6,878 nt of DNA, from assembly GCA_021443285.1 (NCBI GenBank), contig JABUUG010000064.1, positions 2,964 through 9,841 on the forward strand. Direction: 5' to 3'. The first letter of the stretch is position 1. Every line of letters starts with the position of its first letter. This stretch comes from Bacteroidaceae bacterium. GTDB lineage: Bacteria > Bacteroidota > Bacteroidia > Bacteroidales > Bacteroidaceae. This document shows, in pieces, positions 5,580 through 6,878 of this stretch. The notes beneath the pieces were generated by a model that saw only the letters and a program-made list of their open reading frames with translations, made no database searches and was not told where the DNA came from. The position numbers were made by a program, and so were the translations under genes.

Positions 5580-6878
5580 ATGCTCAAACACTCATTCCAT
5601 AAGATAACAGTTCTTCTCCTGACATTCTCGTTGTGCGCCTGCATAGAGAACGATATACCCTACCCTCTCGTTGAAGTCGTTGTATCAGGCTTCGAGGTGG
5701 AAGGGCAATGCCAGGGACCTAACGGGGAAGCTGCTGTAACCATAAACAAGAAGGACCGCACGATAACGGCGTTTGTGGACGACCGGGTGAACCTCTCGAA
5801 GCTCAGGATAACGAAGATGGCAACAGCCGCCACCAACCCGGAGCCGACACTCGACGTGGTGGACACAACGCTCTGCAACAAGTACGAGAACTTCCCGCAC
5901 AAGCCCTTCGCGAGCCTCGACGACCTGTATATGTCGTCCGACACCCGCATGAACTTCAGCGACACCAAGAATCCAGTGCGCTTCCGCTTCCACACCTATC
6001 AGGACTACTTCTACGACGTAACGGTGAAGCAGACCATCATACGGGAGATAAGCGTGGAGAACCAGGTGGGAGACGCCATCGTCGATGACTTCAACCGCGA
6101 GGTGGTGATATACGTTACACCTGAGACCAGCCTCAGCAAGGTGAAGGTGCATAAGTTCAACATCGGCGGCACACACGGCACGGTTGTCCCCAACCCAACC
6201 GAGTATGAGTCATACGACTTCACGCACTCAGTGAAGTTCTTCGTGAAGCACGGATGGGAAGAGACATTCACAGAATGGCAGGTGGAGGTTTACCACAAAG
6301 GCGACACTCCAGGCCCCAAGACTGAGAGCGCGGTCTATCCGCACAGCGTGGATGCCTACGTCAGCGGCAAGACCACCGTGGGCAGCACCATCGCCATAGA
6401 ATACAAGGAGAGCAGCGCCGGCGACTGGACGAAGCTCCCGGCAAGCAAGATAGTGATGAGCGGCATGACCTTCGAGGCAACCATCGACGGTCTGCAGCCG
6501 GACAAGGCATACAAATACCGCATCGTGACAAACGGCGAGGCTGGCACAGAGACTGACTTCAAGACAGCGCCCGCCCCGGCACTCGAAAACGGTAGCTTCG
6601 ACGTATGGCACTCTGAGGGCGACGCCAAGCGCGCTCTGTGGTGTCCGTGGGAAGAAGGCGGCGAATCGTTCTGGGACACGGGCAACCACGGCGCGACAAC
6701 CGTGGGCGCAAGCAACTCCGTGCCGACAGACGACACCTGCGACGGCAAGGGACAGGCAGCGATGCTCGAATCGAAATACATTGTCCTGAAGTTTGCTGCG
6801 GGCAACATCTTCACCGGTGTCTATAAGCAGACGGACGGCACAAACGGCATACTCGACTTCGGCAGACCGTTCACAGGC
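5580..6878 (+). CDS. PCMD-domain lipoprotein, C-terminus cut by window edge
   Basis: The frame opens with ATG at 5580 and stays open for 433 codons to the window end. The signal peptide ends LCAC with the lipid cysteine at residue 21, followed by IENDIPYP, a start typical of Bacteroides PCMD lipoproteins. Two related beta domains follow, about 38-155 (FEVEGQ..., NLSKLRITK, VRFRFHTYQDYFYDVTV) and about 157-245 (ISVENQ..., SLSKVKVHK, VKFFVKHGWEETFTEWQVEV). Then comes an FN3-like domain (about 249-333, IDGLQPDKAYKYRIVTNGE) and the first part of PCMD (from about 335: LENGSFDVWH, ESFWDTGN, LKFAAGNIFTG, LDFGRPF). Compared with the PCMD protein upstream, about 150 residues are missing, giving an expected full length near 580. 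It has no DUF4493 domain and no Ser-Arg-Ala site, and its GC content is high. It is probably a lipid-anchored surface protein of the same system; its biochemical function is unknown. Confidence 0.92.
   Translation, partial: MLKHSFHKITVLLLTFSLCACIENDIPYPLVEVVVSGFEVEGQCQGPNGEAAVTINKKDRTITAFVDDRVNLSKLRITKMATAATNPEPTLDVVDTTLCNKYENFPHKPFASLDDLYMSSDTRMNFSDTKNPVRFRFHTYQDYFYDVTVKQTIIREISVENQVGDAIVDDFNREVVIYVTPETSLSKVKVHKFNIGGTHGTVVPNPTEYESYDFTHSVKFFVKHGWEETFTEWQVEVYHKGDTPGPKTESAVYPHSVDAYVSGKTTVGSTIAIEYKESSAGDWTKLPASKIVMSGMTFEATIDGLQPDKAYKYRIVTNGEAGTETDFKTAPAPALENGSFDVWHSEGDAKRALWCPWEEGGESFWDTGNHGATTVGASNSVPTDDTCDGKGQAAMLESKYIVLKFAAGNIFTGVYKQTDGTNGILDFGRPFTG

Noticed and set aside
5660..6814. Several minus-strand open frames opposite the last gene
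   Set aside because: They are mirror frames of a GC-rich coding sequence. The + strand frame has a lipobox, FN3 and PCMD motifs throughout.

Overview
The window looks like chromosomal DNA of a Bacteroidales bacterium, most plausibly a Prevotella-type genome of moderate GC. The clues are lipoproteins with DUF4493 and PCMD domains (families largely confined to Bacteroidales), starts without Shine-Dalgarno sequences, and a TAnnTTTG-type -7 promoter element. All genes read on the + strand and all products carry export signals.

Layout: 1-470 is non-coding. It holds a hairpin-forming element at the left edge, about 320 bases with no convincing gene, an 11-bp inverted repeat (374-404) and a likely promoter -7 element (430-437). 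An operon-like run of four closely spaced genes follows, with gaps of 21, 15 and 12 bases: a 276-aa DUF4493 lipoprotein, a 422-aa DUF4493 lipoprotein with an added C-terminal beta module, a 595-aa lipoprotein with DUF4493, fibronectin III-like and PCMD domains, and a 301-aa protein predicted to form an 8-stranded outer-membrane beta-barrel. Next is a 267-base intergenic region dominated by a long inverted repeat (5362-5485) built of GCAGAT units. The window ends inside a fifth gene, a lipoprotein with two related N-terminal beta domains, an FN3-like domain and the first part of a second PCMD domain.

Taken together this reads as a cell-surface assembly locus: several lipidated, modular beta-sandwich proteins probably displayed on the outer membrane, plus one small barrel. 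In each of the three DUF4493 proteins a short hydrophobic strand is followed by a Ser-Arg-Ala motif 26-37 residues after the lipid cysteine. This resembles the pro-strand and Arg-Ala processing site of Bacteroidia (type V) pilins. The fifth protein lacks the motif, as would suit a subunit that stays lipid-anchored. The pilus-like reading is inference; the domain calls and gene boundaries are well supported.
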